From assembly GCF_019823065.1 (NCBI RefSeq), contig NZ_CP081966.1, positions 3,255,501-3,319,500 on the forward strand: a stretch of 64,000 nt of DNA, read 5' to 3'. The DNA is from Pseudomonas mosselii. GTDB taxonomy: Bacteria; Pseudomonadota; Gammaproteobacteria; Pseudomonadales; Pseudomonadaceae. Positions 63,079 to 64,000 of the stretch are shown one piece after another (within the stretch, counting starts at the first letter, position 1; each line of letters opens with the position of its first letter). Made by a program: the position numbers and the translations under genes. The notes under the pieces are model-generated. The model saw nothing but the letters and a program-made list of their open reading frames with translations, ran no database searches and was not told the origin of the DNA.

Positions 63079-64000
63079 TCAGGCCTGCAACATACGCTGA
63101 ACCTGCGTGACCAGCGTCTGCAACGAGAACGGCTTGAACATCAACGCCGTGCCCGGTTCGTCGAGCAATGCCTGCTCGACCGGGTCGCTGGTGAAGCCGG
63201 TGATGAACAGGATCTTCTGCTCCGGCTTGACCATGCGCAGTGCCTTGGCCACCTGACGCCCACTGAAGCCTCCTGGCAAACCGATATCGGTGATCACCAG
63301 GTCGAACGGAGCGCCCCGCCTGAACTCGGCCAGCGCGCCATTGGCATCGGCCACGTCGCACACCTCAAAGCCGCACTCGAGCAGGGCCTCCTTCATCAAA
63401 GCACGCAGGTTGACTTCGTCATCGATCAACAGCAGCCGCATGCCCTGCGCCTGAAATGGCAACGCGCCCAGGACGACGGTCTCAGGCTCCAGTCCCGTAT
63501 GGCGAGGAAACATCAGCACCACTCGAGTCCCTTCTTCCAAGGTGGATTCGATCCACACCTGTCCCCCCGACTGGTGCACAAAACCGTGCACCATGGGCAG
63601 CCCAAGGCCGGCTCCCTGTCCCAGTGACTTGGTGGTGAAGAACGGCTCGAAGGCTCTGGCCAAATCATTGCGCGACATGCCGTGGCCATCGTCCTCGATC
63701 TGTAACATGACGTAGTCACCTGCCGGCAAGCTGGCCGACTCCCCACTGTTCAGCGCCAGCCGCTCGTTGGAGGTCCTGATTGTCACCTTACCCTTGCCAA
63801 GGCAGGCATCGCGAGCATTGCTGCACAGGTGCAGGAGGGCGTTGCGCAACTGGTCGGGATCGACTTGCAACAGCCACGGCGCAACGTCCATCTGCCAGTC
63901 CAGGTGCATTTCGGCTCCTAGGGTCTGGCGCAGCATCGGCTCCGCCTCCAGCAACAGGCGGTTGATATTCAACGGATTAGGCGACAATGGCTGGCTGCGG
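63079..64000 (-). CDS. Hybrid sensor histidine kinase, C-terminal part (5' end beyond the window)
   Basis: The frame is open to the window edge, so about 306 C-terminal residues are seen. First comes the end of the kinase core: the stretch after the phospho-acceptor helix (SQPLSPNPLNINRLL), the ATPase N box (LCSNARDA), the G1 box (EDDGHGM) and the FFTTKSLGQGAGLGLPMV lid. A receiver domain follows (about 115 residues) with acidic pair DDE, phospho-acceptor Asp in VITDIGLPG and conserved K in MFKPF. The phospho-acceptor His and any sensor domain lie outside. Hybrid kinases of this order are common in Pseudomonas. A TTG at 63987 could be read as a start but the upstream codons continue the domain. 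Confidence 0.9.
   Translation of the reverse strand, partial: RSQPLSPNPLNINRLLLEAEPMLRQTLGAEMHLDWQMDVAPWLLQVDPDQLRNALLHLCSNARDACLGKGKVTIRTSNERLALNSGESASLPAGDYVMLQIEDDGHGMSRNDLARAFEPFFTTKSLGQGAGLGLPMVHGFVHQSGGQVWIESTLEEGTRVVLMFPRHTGLEPETVVLGALPFQAQGMRLLLIDDEVNLRALMKEALLECGFEVCDVADANGALAEFRRGAPFDLVITDIGLPGGFSGRQVAKALRMVKPEQKILFITGFTSDPVEQALLDEPGTALMFKPFSLQTLVTQVQRMLQA

Overview
The window looks like a chromosomal segment of a Pseudomonas from the P. putida group, close to the xantholysin producers (P. mosselii / P. soli type). The grounds are high-GC coding with P. putida-style REP elements, Pseudomonas-type neighbours (NnrS, DUF1652, DUF1345, an AruH-like aminotransferase, a MHYT-GGDEF-EAL protein) and, above all, two giant non-ribosomal peptide synthetases. 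These NRPSs fill about 40 kb (21.8-61.8 kb) on the minus strand.

The NRPS core: a 8485-residue protein (8 modules) is translationally coupled to a 4840-residue protein (4 modules plus tandem thioesterases). Reading the adenylation-domain specificity residues gives Gln-Val-Leu-Gln-Ser-Val-Leu-Gln | Leu-Leu-Gln-Ile. This is residues 3-14 of the 14-residue cyclic lipopeptide xantholysin, so the genes are called xtlB and xtlC. The two-module starter synthetase (XtlA: fatty acid, Leu1, Glu2) and a LuxR regulator are not in the window. XtlB begins with a TubC-type docking domain, which fits loading from an XtlA encoded elsewhere. macA and macB, an export adaptor and an ABC permease, follow in the same direction. 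XtlB carries an internal duplication of a four-module block with a period of about 12.6 kb and near-identical patches.

Left part (0-9.8 kb): the AT-richer 3' end of a possible polymorphic-toxin gene. Then a signalling and secretion island: a sigma-54 response regulator, two paralogous sensor kinases, a small lytic transglycosylase and, divergently, a gspG-gspF pseudopilin/platform pair. A sigma-54-like promoter lies just upstream of gspG, so the regulator plausibly drives this pair. A membrane diguanylate cyclase and an orphan tyrosine recombinase follow.

Middle part (9.8-18.5 kb): nnrS with palindromes in its leader; a complete IS256-family insertion sequence with an 8-bp target duplication; DUF1345 membrane protein overlapping an AruH-like aminotransferase tail to tail; DUF1652 protein sharing its stop with a MHYT-GGDEF-EAL protein; a small lipoprotein; a periplasmic solute-binding protein.

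Right end (62-64 kb): a membrane-anchored HEAT/TPR protein divergent from xtlB, and the 3' part of a hybrid histidine kinase that runs off the window. I saw no tRNA, rRNA or CRISPR array. The promoter, operator and terminator calls are pattern matches only.
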